From the NCBI GenBank assembly GCA_947478725.1, contig CANJWZ010000028.1:1-55982 (forward strand): 55,982 nucleotides of DNA. Reading direction: 5' to 3'. The position numbers and the translations under genes are program-made. Numbering within the stretch: position 1 is the stretch's first letter; the number at the start of each line of letters is the position of its first letter. This stretch comes from Comamonadaceae bacterium (GTDB lineage: Bacteria; Pseudomonadota; Gammaproteobacteria; Burkholderiales; Burkholderiaceae_C). Below the pieces are notes generated by a model. That model saw only the letters and a list, made by a program, of their open reading frames with translations. It was not told where the DNA came from and searched no databases. Below, in pieces: positions 35,482 to 45,916 of this stretch.

Positions 35482-36072
35482 TCAGCCTTTGATTTGAGCT
35501 GACTTGACAACACTTTCTGCCTTGCCCCGCAGTCTGCTGAAGAAGGACAACTTGGGCGCCAGAAAGGTGGCGGCAAAAAGCTCATCTTTTTTAACGGCCA
35601 CCCAACCAATGCCCAACAGTTGAACGTCGTCGGATTTGCGAAGTACTGAAAACTCAAAGCGGATGCCTTTTTCGCCTGCAAAAATCGTGGGCTCCACTTT
35701 GTTGATGGTCACGCTGGAGCCATCGGACGAATACATGGTTTCAAACAGGCTGACCAACTGATCTGCCTCCATCCCTGTCACAAATGTAGGAACACGCGCT
35801 GATTTACCGCCCTGGGGAACACTGCCTGAAGGCGCCCTGACCAGTTCACCCCGGTGGGGCACAGCGGCCCAAAAGCGAAGGGTGTCAACTGTCAGGCCTT
35901 CTTGCGTCCACACGTCGAAGGGCTGGCGGTCGTTGGGCAACTGAACTTTGTTCCAGGCATCGGCCAGCTTCAGGGACATCCGATTTCTGATGGTTTGCTC
36001 ACCGTCGACCTTGACGATGCTGGTGCAGGCCACCAGACTTAAAACGAGAACAACGGCAAAGAGTTTTTTCAT
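35482..36072 (-). CDS. lipoprotein, last gene of an envelope operon
   Basis: 196 residues with lipobox LVAC (Cys16). The mature part is soluble, with a possible beta-sandwich (VDTLRFWAAVPHRGELV, TFVTGMEADQLVSLFE, KGIRFEFSVLRKSDDVQ). No named family recognised. The ATG overlaps the stop of the M48 protease gene (ATGA), implying joint expression and perhaps a shared role in envelope quality control. Confidence 0.7.
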   Translation of the reverse strand: MKKLFAVVLVLSLVACTSIVKVDGEQTIRNRMSLKLADAWNKVQLPNDRQPFDVWTQEGLTVDTLRFWAAVPHRGELVRAPSGSVPQGGKSARVPTFVTGMEADQLVSLFETMYSSDGSSVTINKVEPTIFAGEKGIRFEFSVLRKSDDVQLLGIGWVAVKKDELFAATFLAPKLSFFSRLRGKAESVVKSAQIKG

Positions 36073-37271
36073 GGCGTCAGATCAGTGATGTAGTTTTTAA
36101 TGAGGCTGGCGTCGGCCGCTTCGGGTGCTGCGGCCAGGTATCTTTCAAATGCTTGCAGCGCCAGGGTCGTGTCTTGTTGTTTTTTATAAATCAGGCCCAG
36201 CGAGCGAAAGACCTCCACAGGCGGGTTGCCGAGTCGGGCAGCGCGACTCAAGTCCTCAATAGACAGTTGCGGATCGTCCTTGTCGTCACGCTGGCGGTAC
36301 ACCTCACCCCGTGCAAACAGCGTTTGCGCGTCCGCTGGATTTTGTCCAATCAGCCGGTCAAACAACACCAGGCTTTCTTCGTATTGGCCGCGTTTGATTT
36401 CGTCTTGCAACCAGGTCATTTTGTGCAGGGCTGTTGCTTTTTGAAATTCAGTCGTGCCAGTTTCGCCTGATTTGTCACCCGCCAGCCGCATCAAATCGTC
36501 GCGGCGCGTTGCAGCCGGCGGGTGGCTGGCCAACAGGGGGCTACGCGAACCGGCCTTTTCGCCACCCCTGATTTTGAGCTCACCAATCAGGTTGTCCCAC
36601 ACTCTGGCTGCCTGCTGTCCGTCATAGCCGGCGCTTTGCATCAGGCGCATACCAGCGCGGTCGGCACTGGTTTCCTGCTCGCGTGAGAACGCAGACATGC
36701 CCGACAAAACACCGAGTTGTCCAAGCGCGCCAACCACACCAAACATACCTATGACTTGCGCAAAAGCCGCGCGGTTTTTCATATCACGCAGTCGCTCCAG
36801 CGTGTGTCGCTCAAGATAGTGGCCAATCTCATGACCCAAGATGGCCGCCAGCTGGGCCTCGTTTTCAACCCGCAGCAGCAAGCCGCTCCAGACCTGCATC
36901 ATGCCGTTGGGCGCCATGCTGGCATTAAACAGCGGCGTGCGCACCAGATGGACGCGTACGTCTGGGCAATGGTCAGCTGCCAAACGACACGCTATGTCCT
37001 GAACATACTTGGTCAGGGCAAGATCACGAATGACGAAGGGGCTGCGGCGCAGTTTGGCTTCCTCGCGGTCCATCATCCCCCACAGTCCCCCCTCCTCTGT
37101 GTCGATGCCTGGGCGCTCAAAGCGGCCTGGCAAGGCAGGCGCAGAGTTAGCGGCAGGTTCACTGCTGGTTTGTGACAAAGCCAGGGGCGCTTGGGTCAAT
37201 GCTGAAAAGCCCAGGCACTGCTTGCAGACGGAGCCCAACATGCCTCTGCGGGTCAACATGGGTGCGCTCAT
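36069..37271 (-). CDS. M48 family metalloprotease, BepA-like
   Basis: 400 residues with a signal peptide ending near ALSQTSS. The zinc site is H147-E-x-x-H151 in ILGHEIGHYLERH, with the third ligand in the EQETSADRAG motif near 198. A C-terminal TPR-like region (FDRLIGQNPADAQTLFARGEVYRQ) fits BepA-type periplasmic proteases that handle outer membrane assembly failures. Cys16 and Cys19 in the N-terminal segment could mark a lipoprotein instead. Overlaps both neighbours by 4 bp. Confidence 0.85.
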   Translation of the reverse strand: MSAPMLTRRGMLGSVCKQCLGFSALTQAPLALSQTSSEPAANSAPALPGRFERPGIDTEEGGLWGMMDREEAKLRRSPFVIRDLALTKYVQDIACRLAADHCPDVRVHLVRTPLFNASMAPNGMMQVWSGLLLRVENEAQLAAILGHEIGHYLERHTLERLRDMKNRAAFAQVIGMFGVVGALGQLGVLSGMSAFSREQETSADRAGMRLMQSAGYDGQQAARVWDNLIGELKIRGGEKAGSRSPLLASHPPAATRRDDLMRLAGDKSGETGTTEFQKATALHKMTWLQDEIKRGQYEESLVLFDRLIGQNPADAQTLFARGEVYRQRDDKDDPQLSIEDLSRAARLGNPPVEVFRSLGLIYKKQQDTTLALQAFERYLAAAPEAADASLIKNYITDLTP

Positions 37272-37984
37272 TGAGATACCGGAAATCCCTTGAGTAAGGC
37301 GTCAACCGTCTCCTGTGCGGACTGAGCTTGACGCAGGTCTCCGAAAACTCGGCGCAGATCGTTGAACCAGACGATGCGGCCGTCATTCAAATCAACGAGT
37401 GAGGCATAGCCAAGCTGTGAACCACCGGCCAGGCCAACCCCCAGCAAAGCCATGACCACCATGGCGGCCTTTCGCTCGGAGCTGGCATAGGTGTCCCTGA
37501 CCCAAATAAAGAGCGCGTAGTCAGCACCCGTTTTGGTTTTCAGCGGCTTGACCGAATCGCCCAAGGACCAATCGAGCAGGCCCGCCTTGGTCGGCAGCTT
37601 GGCAACATTCAGAACATGATGCAGAAAGACTGATTGGGCGACAGCACCATGCAGGGCATTGATCTCGGCCATGTCGTCAATATCTTTCTCAGCCAGATCA
37701 ACAACGTTGACACCCAGTAGTCCTTTGCGTTTGTCCAGGCCCTCTTTGAAGTGTTTGACCGCCGACTGTGTCCAGTCAGCTTTGGGCTCTTGCACGCCAC
37801 CAACGCTGATGGAGAAAAGCTCCATATCAGTTGGCAGTATCACCAGCTTGGAGTTGGCGGGCCGGGAGGTGAACCCCGGGGCCAGGTTTTTACTGTCTTG
37901 CGCATACGACACGGCAGGAAAGGCAGCACAGGCCAGCGCGAATGCACCGAGACGCCCGACTTTGTTCAAAAACCGTAAAAACAT
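37268..37984 (-). CDS. exported protein, first gene of an envelope operon
   Basis: 238 residues from the ATG at 37984, chosen for its GAGGG ribosome site and because it gives a signal peptide (FALACAAFPAVSYAQ). The frame runs on upstream, but into the moaA promoter region. The C-terminal half has a hydrophobic helix (AAMVVMALLGVGLAGG) and a strand-rich end with NDGRIVWFNDL, which recalls outer-membrane lipoprotein partners such as GNA1162-like proteins, but this is weak. Function unknown. Confidence 0.65.
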   Translation of the reverse strand: MFLRFLNKVGRLGAFALACAAFPAVSYAQDSKNLAPGFTSRPANSKLVILPTDMELFSISVGGVQEPKADWTQSAVKHFKEGLDKRKGLLGVNVVDLAEKDIDDMAEINALHGAVAQSVFLHHVLNVAKLPTKAGLLDWSLGDSVKPLKTKTGADYALFIWVRDTYASSERKAAMVVMALLGVGLAGGSQLGYASLVDLNDGRIVWFNDLRRVFGDLRQAQSAQETVDALLKGFPVSQ

Positions 37985-38084
37985 ACCCTCGCTCTCTTTC
38001 GCTCGATAACTTACAAATTTGTGTGAATTGTGACAGAGCGTTTTATAGACGGGCGAGACAATCAGTAAACTCGGCATTCGCACC

Positions 38085-39218
38085 ATGATTCAAAAAACCA
38101 TCAACGTCAAAGACCTGCGCCAGATATCACCTGGCGTTTTGGTGCCGGACTTGGCCATCCCCGCCACGGGCCTGCTGAGCGACACCCTCGCCCGACCCCT
38201 GCGCGATCTGCGCATCAGCGTGACGGACCGCTGCAACTTCAGATGCAGCTACTGCATGCCGAGCGAGGTCTTCAACAAAGATTACACATTTTTGTCACAA
38301 ACCTCCTTGCTGAGCTTTGAAGAAATCGCGCGGCTGGCGCGTATTTTCATCGCCCATGGGGTTGAGAAAATTCGCCTGACAGGTGGCGAGCCACTGCTGC
38401 GCAAAAACCTGGAAGTCCTGATTGAGATGCTGGCCGGCATGACCACTGTGGCCGGCAAACCGCTGGACATCACACTGACCACCAACGCATCGTTGCTGGC
38501 CAAAAAAGCGCAGTCACTCAAAGACGCTGGATTGCAGCGCGTCACCGTCAGTCTGGATGCGATGGACGATACGATTTTTCGCCAGATGAACGACGTGGAC
38601 TTTCCGGTGGCTGACGTGCTGCGCGGGATTGAAGTGGCGAACAAGGTCGGCTTGCTGCCGATCAAGATCAACATGGTCGTCAAACGCGGAACGAACGATC
38701 AGGAAATCGTGCCGATGGCCAGGCACTTTCGCAACTCAGGCAACGTACTGCGCTTTATTGAATACATGGATGTCGGCGCGACCAACGGCTGGCGCATGGA
38801 CGAGGTGTTGCCGTCTGCCCAGGTGATTGAGCGCATCAACGCAGAATTTCCTGTTGCTGCCATCGACGCGAACTATCTTGGCGAGACAGCCGAACGCTGG
38901 CGTTACGCGGATGGTGGTGGCGAGATCGGTGTCATCAGCAGTGTGACGCAAGCCTTTTGCAGTGACTGCAATCGCGCACGCCTGTCGACCGAGGGCAAAC
39001 TGTTTTTATGCCTGTTTGCCAGCCAGGGACATGACCTGCGCGCCCTGCTGCGGGGTGACCACAGTGCCAAATTCAGTGACGAACAAATCTCAAGTGCCAT
39101 TGCACACATCTGGCACAAACGCGACGACCGCTATTCAGAACTGCGGGCAGCGCTGCCCCCTGACACCCAGATTGGCGACGGTAAAAAGCGGGTCGAAATG
39201 AGCTACATAGGCGGATAA
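38085..39218 (+). CDS. moaA: GTP 3',8-cyclase MoaA
   Basis: 377 residues, a radical SAM enzyme that rearranges GTP in the first step of molybdenum cofactor synthesis. The [4Fe-4S] ligands are Cys50, Cys54 and Cys57 in [10 protein letters not shown]. The second cluster ligands lie near 289-306 in [10 protein letters not shown] and LFLCLF. A 40-residue N-terminal extension precedes the catalytic core. Divergent from the envelope operon, 100 bp apart. The stop is directly followed by the mobA ATG. Confidence 0.96.
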   Translation: MIQKTINVKDLRQISPGVLVPDLAIPATGLLSDTLARPLRDLRISVTDRCNFRCSYCMPSEVFNKDYTFLSQTSLLSFEEIARLARIFIAHGVEKIRLTGGEPLLRKNLEVLIEMLAGMTTVAGKPLDITLTTNASLLAKKAQSLKDAGLQRVTVSLDAMDDTIFRQMNDVDFPVADVLRGIEVANKVGLLPIKINMVVKRGTNDQEIVPMARHFRNSGNVLRFIEYMDVGATNGWRMDEVLPSAQVIERINAEFPVAAIDANYLGETAERWRYADGGGEIGVISSVTQAFCSDCNRARLSTEGKLFLCLFASQGHDLRALLRGDHSAKFSDEQISSAIAHIWHKRDDRYSELRAALPPDTQIGDGKKRVEMSYIGG

Positions 39219-39869
39219 ATGGATCACGAAGACATCAACGCACCCCTGCACATCGAGGCCATCACCGCCGTCATCCTGGCTGGCGGACGTGGCTCGCGCA
39301 TGGGCGGCGTCGACAAGGGCCTGCAAAATTTCAACGGCGTGCCGCTGGCCTTGCACACACTGCTGCGCTTGTCGCCGCAGGTAGGTGATGTGATCATCAA
39401 CGCGAACCGCAATCTGGCGGCTTATGAATCGTTTGGCGTGCCGGTATGGCTGGACACGCCCAACATGGGCGACTTTGCTGGGCCGCTGGCGGGTTTTATG
39501 ACCGGGCTGGAGCGATGCGAAACCCCCTATTTGCTGACGGTGCCTTGCGACACGCCACTCTTTCCGCACGACCTGGTGGCACGTCTGGCAGATGCGTTTG
39601 AAGCGCAGTCTGCTGACTTTGCCGTGGCCAGTGCGCCTGAAGAAGACGGCCAAACCCGCGCGCAACCCGTGTTTTGCCTGATGGGCACGCATATGCTGGA
39701 GAGCCTGCAGCGCTTTACCCAAGGTGGTGGCCGAAAAATTGATGCCTGGACGGCCCAGCACAAAGTGGTGCATGTCCCCTTCAACCTGCCGGGTGATGAT
39801 GCCCAAGCGTTTTTCAATGCCAACACGCTGGCTGAACTGCATCAGCTTGAATCACGAACACCCGGGTGA
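39219..39869 (+). CDS. mobA: Molybdenum cofactor guanylyltransferase
   Basis: 216 residues. Nucleotide-binding [16 protein letters not shown] near 25-40, and [11 protein letters not shown] and [12 protein letters not shown] further on. Attaches GMP to Mo-molybdopterin to make MGD. It starts immediately after moaA (TAA ATG), so translation is coupled. moeA follows 10 bp downstream. Confidence 0.93.
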   Translation: MDHEDINAPLHIEAITAVILAGGRGSRMGGVDKGLQNFNGVPLALHTLLRLSPQVGDVIINANRNLAAYESFGVPVWLDTPNMGDFAGPLAGFMTGLERCETPYLLTVPCDTPLFPHDLVARLADAFEAQSADFAVASAPEEDGQTRAQPVFCLMGTHMLESLQRFTQGGGRKIDAWTAQHKVVHVPFNLPGDDAQAFFNANTLAELHQLESRTPG

Positions 39870-39879
39870 AACGACCGGA

Positions 39880-41235
39880 ATGAAAACGCTGGACCAAATC
39901 GCCGCCGAGCTGCAGGGCTATGACCCGCAGGCGCTGTCTGCTGATGATGTGTTGCGCTTCCTCGCCAAGCTGGTCGTGCCTGTGCAAGAAGTCAGCGACG
40001 TGCCATTGTTTGAAGCACTGGGCCGGGTGCTGTCTGCGGATGTTGTCTCGCCTTTTGATGTGCCACCGCATGACAACTCGGCCATGGATGGTTATGCGTT
40101 TGATGGCCAGCAACTCACAGATGCACCCTTGAACCTTGAAGTGATTGGCACCGCATTTGCAGGAAAAGCCTGGCAAGGCAGCGTCAAACCAGGGCAGTGC
40201 GTCAAGATCATGACCGGGGCCATCATGCCAGCAGGACTGGATACGGTGGTGCCGCAAGAGTTGGTATCGGGCAATGACCACAGCATCAAGATTGCGCCCC
40301 GACTCCTGAAGCCCGGTGACAACCGCCGCCACCGGGGTGAAGACCTGATGCAGGGAAAAGCTGCACTCTTCAAAGGTGATCTGCTCACGCCTGCCAGACT
40401 TGGCCTGGCAGCTTCTTTGGGTCTTCAAACCGTGCCCTGCTACCGCCAGCTCAAGGTGGCTTATTTTTCTACCGGCGACGAGATTTTGTCGCTCGGCGAT
40501 TCGCCACGTGAAGGTGCGGTGTATGACAGCAACCGTTATACCGTTTACGGTTTGCTGACCCGCCTGGGCTGCCAGGTGATTGACATGGGCGTGGTGCGGG
40601 ACGATCCGGTCTCCTTGAGGTCTGCATTTACCCAAGCGGCCGTGCAGGCCGACGCCATCATCACCTCGGGCGGTGTCAGTGTGGGCGAGGCAGATCACAC
40701 CAAAGCCATGATGAAAGTGCTGGGTGATGTGGCTTTTTGGCGGATTGCGATGCGTCCCGGCAGGCCGATGGCTGTTGGACGCATCCAAAATGCTGTTTTG
40801 CAGCCAGTTTCAGACATTGAATCGGCGTCCAAGCCAAGAGATAAAAGCGCCACCAGCTCTGAAAACAGTAGCAGTCACGCGGGTGCTATTTTGTTTGGCT
40901 TGCCCGGCAATCCGGTGGCGGTGATGGTGACCTTTCTGGCGTTTGTGCGCCCTGCTCTGTTGCAAATGATGGGGGCATCGCCGACGCCACAGCCACTGCT
41001 CAAGGCACGCAGCCAGGAGGCGATGCGCAAAAAACCGGGCCGCACCGAATACCAGCGCGGCTGGGTGTCAGTCGCTGATGACGGCACGCTGCAGGTGAAA
41101 ACCACTGGCAACCAAGGCTCGGGCGTTTTAAGCTCGATGGCCCAAGCCAATGGCCTGATTGTTTTGCATCATGCGCAGAGCAATGTGGCCGTTGGCGACA
41201 CCATCGACGTGCTCATGTTTGACGGCGTGATGTAA
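39880..41235 (+). CDS. moeA: Molybdopterin molybdenumtransferase MoeA with inserted repeat
   Basis: 451 residues from the ATG at 39880, beginning MKTLDQIAAELQGYDPQA. Standard parts: PFDVPPHDNSAMDGYA, the KIMTGAIMPAGLDTVVPQE region, GDEILSLGDSPREGAVYDSNRY and SGGVSVGEADH. Inserts molybdenum into adenylylated molybdopterin. Between MAVGRIQNAVL and LFGLPGNPVAV the protein has about 30 extra Ser-rich residues (VSDIESASKPRDKSATSSEN) that coincide with a dispersed repeat element. E. coli MoeA has a much shorter loop at that site. Confidence 0.95.
   Translation: MKTLDQIAAELQGYDPQALSADDVLRFLAKLVVPVQEVSDVPLFEALGRVLSADVVSPFDVPPHDNSAMDGYAFDGQQLTDAPLNLEVIGTAFAGKAWQGSVKPGQCVKIMTGAIMPAGLDTVVPQELVSGNDHSIKIAPRLLKPGDNRRHRGEDLMQGKAALFKGDLLTPARLGLAASLGLQTVPCYRQLKVAYFSTGDEILSLGDSPREGAVYDSNRYTVYGLLTRLGCQVIDMGVVRDDPVSLRSAFTQAAVQADAIITSGGVSVGEADHTKAMMKVLGDVAFWRIAMRPGRPMAVGRIQNAVLQPVSDIESASKPRDKSATSSENSSSHAGAILFGLPGNPVAVMVTFLAFVRPALLQMMGASPTPQPLLKARSQEAMRKKPGRTEYQRGWVSVADDGTLQVKTTGNQGSGVLSSMAQANGLIVLHHAQSNVAVGDTIDVLMFDGVM
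40808..40872 (-). repeat. copy of the 17-nt-palindrome element, inside moeA
   Basis: On the minus strand GCTACTGTTTTCAGAGC, then TGGTGGCGCTTTTATCTCTT and GGCTTGGACGCC, the same order as in the other copies. It lies in frame within moeA and supplies the Ser-rich loop. Arms are partly degraded. Confidence 0.6.
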
Positions 41236-41284
41236 GTCACAAGGCCGGATCCACGGCCCCTTCAAGAAGCAACAAACAGCTGGC

Positions 41285-44200
41285 TTACTTGGCGACGTAC
41301 TCTGGATGGACAGCAACTGAGTCCGGCTCTTCTTTGGCCACGGTCTTGTTCTCGCCAGGAATGGCTTTGCGGGCAAACAGGGTGTACATGGTGGGCACCA
41401 CAAAAATCGTCAGCAGCGTACCGAGTGACATGCCGCCCACAATGACCCAACCAATCTGGGTGCGGCTTTCAGCACCAGCGCCTTGGGCAAATGCCAAGGG
41501 CACCGCACCCAGCACCATCGCGCCGGTTGTCATCAAAATCGGCCGCAAACGCTGCGATGCCGCTTTGACAAGTGCTTCTGTCATTTCCATGCCGGACTCA
41601 CGCAACTGGTTGGTAAATTCAACAATCAAAATCCCGTGCTTGGTGATCAAGCCCACCAGGGTAATAAGACCAATTTGTGAATACACATTGAGCGAGCCGC
41701 CTGACCATTTGAGCGCCAGCAGCGCGCCAATCATCGACAGCGGCACCGACAGCATGATGACCAGCGGATCTATAAAACTTTCAAACTGCGCGGCCAGCAC
41801 CAGAAAAATAAACAGCAGCGACAGGCCAAACACAATGATGAGTGAGCCTTGCGAATTGCGGAATTCGCGCGAGGTGCCGTTCAGGTCTGTGGTGTAGCCG
41901 GGTTTGAGCAGTTTGACGGCCGTGCCGTCGAGAAAGTCGAGCGCTTGTCCCAGCGAATAGTCAGCTGCCAGGTTGGCCGTGATCGACACCGAGCGGCGCT
42001 GGCTGAAGTGATTCAACTCGCGCGGCGCAACCGATTCGCGTACTTTGACCAGACTGGCCAGCGGAATCATGGCCTCGTTACGGCCACGCACAAAAATCTT
42101 CTCAATGTCATCAGGCGTGTCACGGCCCGTGGCGGCGGTTTGCACAATCACGTCGAACTGGTCGCCCTCCCGCTTGTAACGTGTGACTTGCCTGCCGCCG
42201 AGCATGGTTTCAACTGCACGGGCAACCACATCAACGCCGACGCCCAAATCAGCTGCCTTGTCGCGGTCCACGTCAATTTTGAGTTCGGGTTTGTTCAAAC
42301 GCAGATCAATGTCAGCACTCAAAATGCCTGGATTTTTGGCAATCTCGTCCATGAACTGACGGGTCAGAGCCGCCAGGTTTTGGTAGCTGTCGGTCGTCAC
42401 AATCACAAAATTAACAGGACGCTCCCGAAAACCCTGACCGAGCGACGGCGGCGTGATCGGGAAGGCGGTCACGCCCGGCAGGCCAGCCAGCCTGGGCTGA
42501 AGTTCGCGGGCCATCTCCAGCGTTGAGCGTTTGCGCAGGTCCCAGTCAACAGCCCGGAAAAACACGCTGGCCTGTGACACGGTTGGATTGCCCGAAGAAA
42601 CAAAAATACGGTCAAACTCTTTGAAGGGCGCGCCCATGCGCTCAATCGCATCGACATAGCGATTGGTGTAGCCCAGAGTGGCGCCGTCCGGTGCCGTGAC
42701 CACTGCCAATACCTGGCCGCGGTCTTCTAGTGGTGCCAGCTCTCGCTTCATGCCGGGCAAGACCCATGCAATAGCGCCTGCAGATACCAGCATCACCGCC
42801 ACCACAATCCATCGGGCGTTAAGCAAAAAGCGTTTGACGGAGCTGCCAAAACCACGCTGCTGGTGCTGGCGGTCATAACCGGTGGTGACCAGCCAGGCGA
42901 GCATGACCTCATACCCCGCGGACAATCGGGTCAGAAGCTTTTCCATGGTTCGGTCAAACCAGCCCGGCTTGGCGTTGTGCTTGAGCAGCAATGAGCACAT
43001 CATTGGAGACAAGGTCAGCGCGATAAAGCCCGAGACCACAACCGCACCAGCCAGCGCCAGTGCAAACTCGATAAACAGACGACCCGTGCGGCCTGGCGTG
43101 AACGCAAGAGGCGCGTAAACCGCCGCCAGCGTGACCGTCATCGCGATCACCGCAAAGCCGACCTCGCGCACCCCTTTGATGGACGCTGAAAACGGATCCA
43201 GCCCTTCTTCAATGTGGCGGTAAATGTTTTCGAGCACAACGATGGCGTCGTCCACCACCAGCCCAATGGCCAGCACCAGCGCCAGCAGGGTCAGGGTGTT
43301 GATGGAAAAACCAGCCAGCGCCATCAGTGCAAAAGTACCCACCAGACACACCGGAATCGTGATGATGGGAATGATGGACGCGCGCAGCGTGCGCAGAAAC
43401 ACAAAAATCACCAGCGCCACCAGCACCACGGCCTCCAAGATGGTTCTGAAAACGCTGTCAATCGACTTGGCGATAAATACCGAGTTGTCGTTGGCAATAT
43501 CGATCTGGATACCCGGCGGCAAGTCGGCTCTGAGCTTGGGAAGCATCGCCCGCACACCATTGCTCAAGTCCAGTGGATTGGCTGTGGCCTGACGAATCAC
43601 ACCCGCCGTGATGGCCACCCGACCATTCAGCCGAGAGCCGCTGCGCTCATCGGCTGCGGCTTCTTCGACACGGCCAACATCACGAATACGCACCGGAAAG
43701 CCGTTGGCATTTTTGATGATGATGTCTGAAAATTGTGAGGGGCGGGACAGGTCGGTCTGGGACGTGACGCTGAACTCGCGCTGGGTCGATTCAATGCGGC
43801 CTGCTGGCACTTCCAGATTGCTGCGCCTGATGGCGTCTTCTGCATCTTGCGTGGTGAGCTTGTAAGCCGCCAGTTTGTCAGGGTCCAGCCAGACGCGCAT
43901 GGCATATTTTCGCTCCCCAAAAATGCGCACATCAGCCGCGCCCGTGACGGTTTGAAGGCGCGGCTTGACAACGCGGTTAACCAGATCGTTGATCTGAAGG
44001 CCGGTCATGGTGTCGCTGGTAAAAGACAGCCAGATCACTGGAAAAGCGTCGGCCTCCACCTTGGCAATCACCGGCTCTTCTACCGCTTGCGGCAGACGGT
44101 TGCGAACCCGGGAGGTGCGGTCACGCACCTCGGCAGCGGCGGTGTCAGCGTCTTTTTCAAGTCTAAAACGCACAGTAATTTGAGTTTGCTCAGCCCGGCT

Positions 44201-44449
44201 GATGGACGTGATCACGTCCACCGCATCAATGCCCGCAATCGAGTCTTCCAGTGGCTTGGTCACCTGCGATTCCATCACCTCAGCAGAGGCACCAGCGTAC
44301 TTGACGCTGACAGTGACCACGGGCTCATCAATTTTGGGGTACTCGCGCACCGACAGCTTGGTCAGGCTGACAGCACCAATGAGAAGCACCAGCAGCGACA
44401 ACACCGTGGCAAAGACCGGACGACGGATTGAAATTTCAGCAAGTTGCAT
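41285..44449 (-). CDS. RND efflux transporter permease (HAE1/MdtC-like)
   Basis: 1054 residues, a full-length RND pump of the inner membrane. N-terminal LAEISIRRPVFATVLS and SVREYPKIDEPVVTVS are typical, as is the TM4 pair of Asp in GLVVDDAIVVLENI, which relays protons. Two large periplasmic domains and twelve helices are expected. It exports drugs, solvents or metabolites together with the adaptor encoded 24 bp upstream. No outer membrane channel gene is adjacent, so it must borrow one. Confidence 0.93.
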   Translation of the reverse strand: MQLAEISIRRPVFATVLSLLVLLIGAVSLTKLSVREYPKIDEPVVTVSVKYAGASAEVMESQVTKPLEDSIAGIDAVDVITSISRAEQTQITVRFRLEKDADTAAAEVRDRTSRVRNRLPQAVEEPVIAKVEADAFPVIWLSFTSDTMTGLQINDLVNRVVKPRLQTVTGAADVRIFGERKYAMRVWLDPDKLAAYKLTTQDAEDAIRRSNLEVPAGRIESTQREFSVTSQTDLSRPSQFSDIIIKNANGFPVRIRDVGRVEEAAADERSGSRLNGRVAITAGVIRQATANPLDLSNGVRAMLPKLRADLPPGIQIDIANDNSVFIAKSIDSVFRTILEAVVLVALVIFVFLRTLRASIIPIITIPVCLVGTFALMALAGFSINTLTLLALVLAIGLVVDDAIVVLENIYRHIEEGLDPFSASIKGVREVGFAVIAMTVTLAAVYAPLAFTPGRTGRLFIEFALALAGAVVVSGFIALTLSPMMCSLLLKHNAKPGWFDRTMEKLLTRLSAGYEVMLAWLVTTGYDRQHQQRGFGSSVKRFLLNARWIVVAVMLVSAGAIAWVLPGMKRELAPLEDRGQVLAVVTAPDGATLGYTNRYVDAIERMGAPFKEFDRIFVSSGNPTVSQASVFFRAVDWDLRKRSTLEMARELQPRLAGLPGVTAFPITPPSLGQGFRERPVNFVIVTTDSYQNLAALTRQFMDEIAKNPGILSADIDLRLNKPELKIDVDRDKAADLGVGVDVVARAVETMLGGRQVTRYKREGDQFDVIVQTAATGRDTPDDIEKIFVRGRNEAMIPLASLVKVRESVAPRELNHFSQRRSVSITANLAADYSLGQALDFLDGTAVKLLKPGYTTDLNGTSREFRNSQGSLIIVFGLSLLFIFLVLAAQFESFIDPLVIMLSVPLSMIGALLALKWSGGSLNVYSQIGLITLVGLITKHGILIVEFTNQLRESGMEMTEALVKAASQRLRPILMTTGAMVLGAVPLAFAQGAGAESRTQIGWVIVGGMSLGTLLTIFVVPTMYTLFARKAIPGENKTVAKEEPDSVAVHPEYVAK

Positions 44450-44473
44450 GGTGAACCTCTGTCAAAAGTGCGG

Positions 44474-45916
44474 TCACGCGGGTTTGATGGCGGGCATCGC
44501 GCCAGGTTTGGCATCGGGTTGCTGGCCAGGCTTTTGCCCTGGTTTGCCGCCGGACCCGGCAGCCGCGGCCGGACCGTCCCCGCAGGGGTTGGGGCCTTCA
44601 GGTGCTTTGGCCATTTTGCCGGCTGGCGCAGCAGGCTTGGTCGCAGCGGGCGGCGGCACGGGCAAAACTGCGGCAGAAGCCGCAGAAGCAGGCGTGGCCG
44701 CAGAGGCCGCTGTTGCAGCTGGTGCCGATGCTGCCGCACCCGGTGGGCCTGCGCCTTCGCCGGGTTTGCCGCCACGGGCAGACAAGTCGAGCAGGTTCAC
44801 CACCGTGCCATCTTTTTGCACCCGCTGCTGGCCGTTGGCAACCACACTGTCGGTAGGCTCCAGACCTTCCAGAATTTCCACCCTGCCAGGGCGGCGCAGG
44901 CCAACCTTGACCTCGACGCGCTGTGTGGTGCGGGTTTTTTCGTTCGGGCCGGGCAGAAGCTTGATGACGAATACTTTGGGACCTTGCGGAATGATGGCTT
45001 CTTCGGGGATCATCATGGCCTTCTCGCGCACACCGAACACGGCGTTGACCCGGGCAAACATCCCGGGTCGCAACTGCAACTGGCGGTTGTCAATGCAGCC
45101 GCGCACACCGACCGAACGGCCATTCGCATCGATCAAAGGGTCAATCGCCTGAATTCGGGCGGTGTACTTGCGACCCGGCAAGGCATCAATGTCGATGCTG
45201 GCCGTCTGGCCAGTTTTAACCTTGGACTGAAATCGCTCGGGCAACCTGAAATCAACAAAAATGGCGTCGATATCTTCGATGTTGACGATGTCTGCGCCGT
45301 CTTTGAGGTAATCACCGACATTGACCGACCGGATGCCCACCATCCCATCGAAAGGCGCAATGATTTTTAAACGGTCAGCCGTGGCTTTGGCCAGTGCCAG
45401 CTTGGCTTGCGCCACTTGCAGGTTTGCGGCACTTTCATCCAGCGACCGCTGGCTGATAAAGTTTTGTGACACCAGCTCCTGGTTGCGCTTTTGATTGGCC
45501 TGGGCAATCGACAGTTCAGCCAAGCTTTGCTGCATTTGGGCCAAGGGCAATTGGTCATCAAACTGCACCAGCACCTGGCCTTTGCGAACCCGCTGACCAT
45601 CCGTGAAATTGAGCTGCGTGATGCGCCCGCTGACCTCGGGGCGCAGCACCACGCCAATGCGTGACTTTAAAGTGCCAACCGCTTGCGTGTCGTCCGTCAG
45701 GCGCAGCGTTTCCACTTTGGCAGCTTCGACAGTTGGCGGCCTGGCTGGGCCACTTGCCGCCGTTAGCGGCGCACCGGCAGCTGGCGGCGACCCCGCACCT
45801 GTTGAGGTTTGAGAAAAGCTACTGCTGTTTTTTGGCTGCTGAAACCACCACGCCGCACCCGATGCCGCAGCAATTCCCACCACCGCGATCGCTGAATAAA
45901 TTACTCTAGAAGCCAT
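44474..45916 (-). CDS. RND efflux periplasmic adaptor with long Pro/Ala-rich tail
   Basis: 480 residues. An N-terminal membrane anchor (AIAVVGIAAASGAAWW) precedes a short Ser/Pro/Ala-rich linker. The lipoyl/hairpin region (VVLRPEVSGRITQLNFTDGQRVRKGQVLVQFDD) and the coiled coil NQKRNQELVSQNFIS are standard. The last 100 residues are Ala/Pro/Gly/Lys-rich and low-complexity (PVPPPAATKPAAPAGKM, KPGQKPGQQPDAKPG), not needed by the family. It bridges the pump and an outer membrane channel. Confidence 0.9.
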   Translation of the reverse strand: MASRVIYSAIAVVGIAAASGAAWWFQQPKNSSSFSQTSTGAGSPPAAGAPLTAASGPARPPTVEAAKVETLRLTDDTQAVGTLKSRIGVVLRPEVSGRITQLNFTDGQRVRKGQVLVQFDDQLPLAQMQQSLAELSIAQANQKRNQELVSQNFISQRSLDESAANLQVAQAKLALAKATADRLKIIAPFDGMVGIRSVNVGDYLKDGADIVNIEDIDAIFVDFRLPERFQSKVKTGQTASIDIDALPGRKYTARIQAIDPLIDANGRSVGVRGCIDNRQLQLRPGMFARVNAVFGVREKAMMIPEEAIIPQGPKVFVIKLLPGPNEKTRTTQRVEVKVGLRRPGRVEILEGLEPTDSVVANGQQRVQKDGTVVNLLDLSARGGKPGEGAGPPGAAASAPAATAASAATPASAASAAVLPVPPPAATKPAAPAGKMAKAPEGPNPCGDGPAAAAGSGGKPGQKPGQQPDAKPGAMPAIKPA

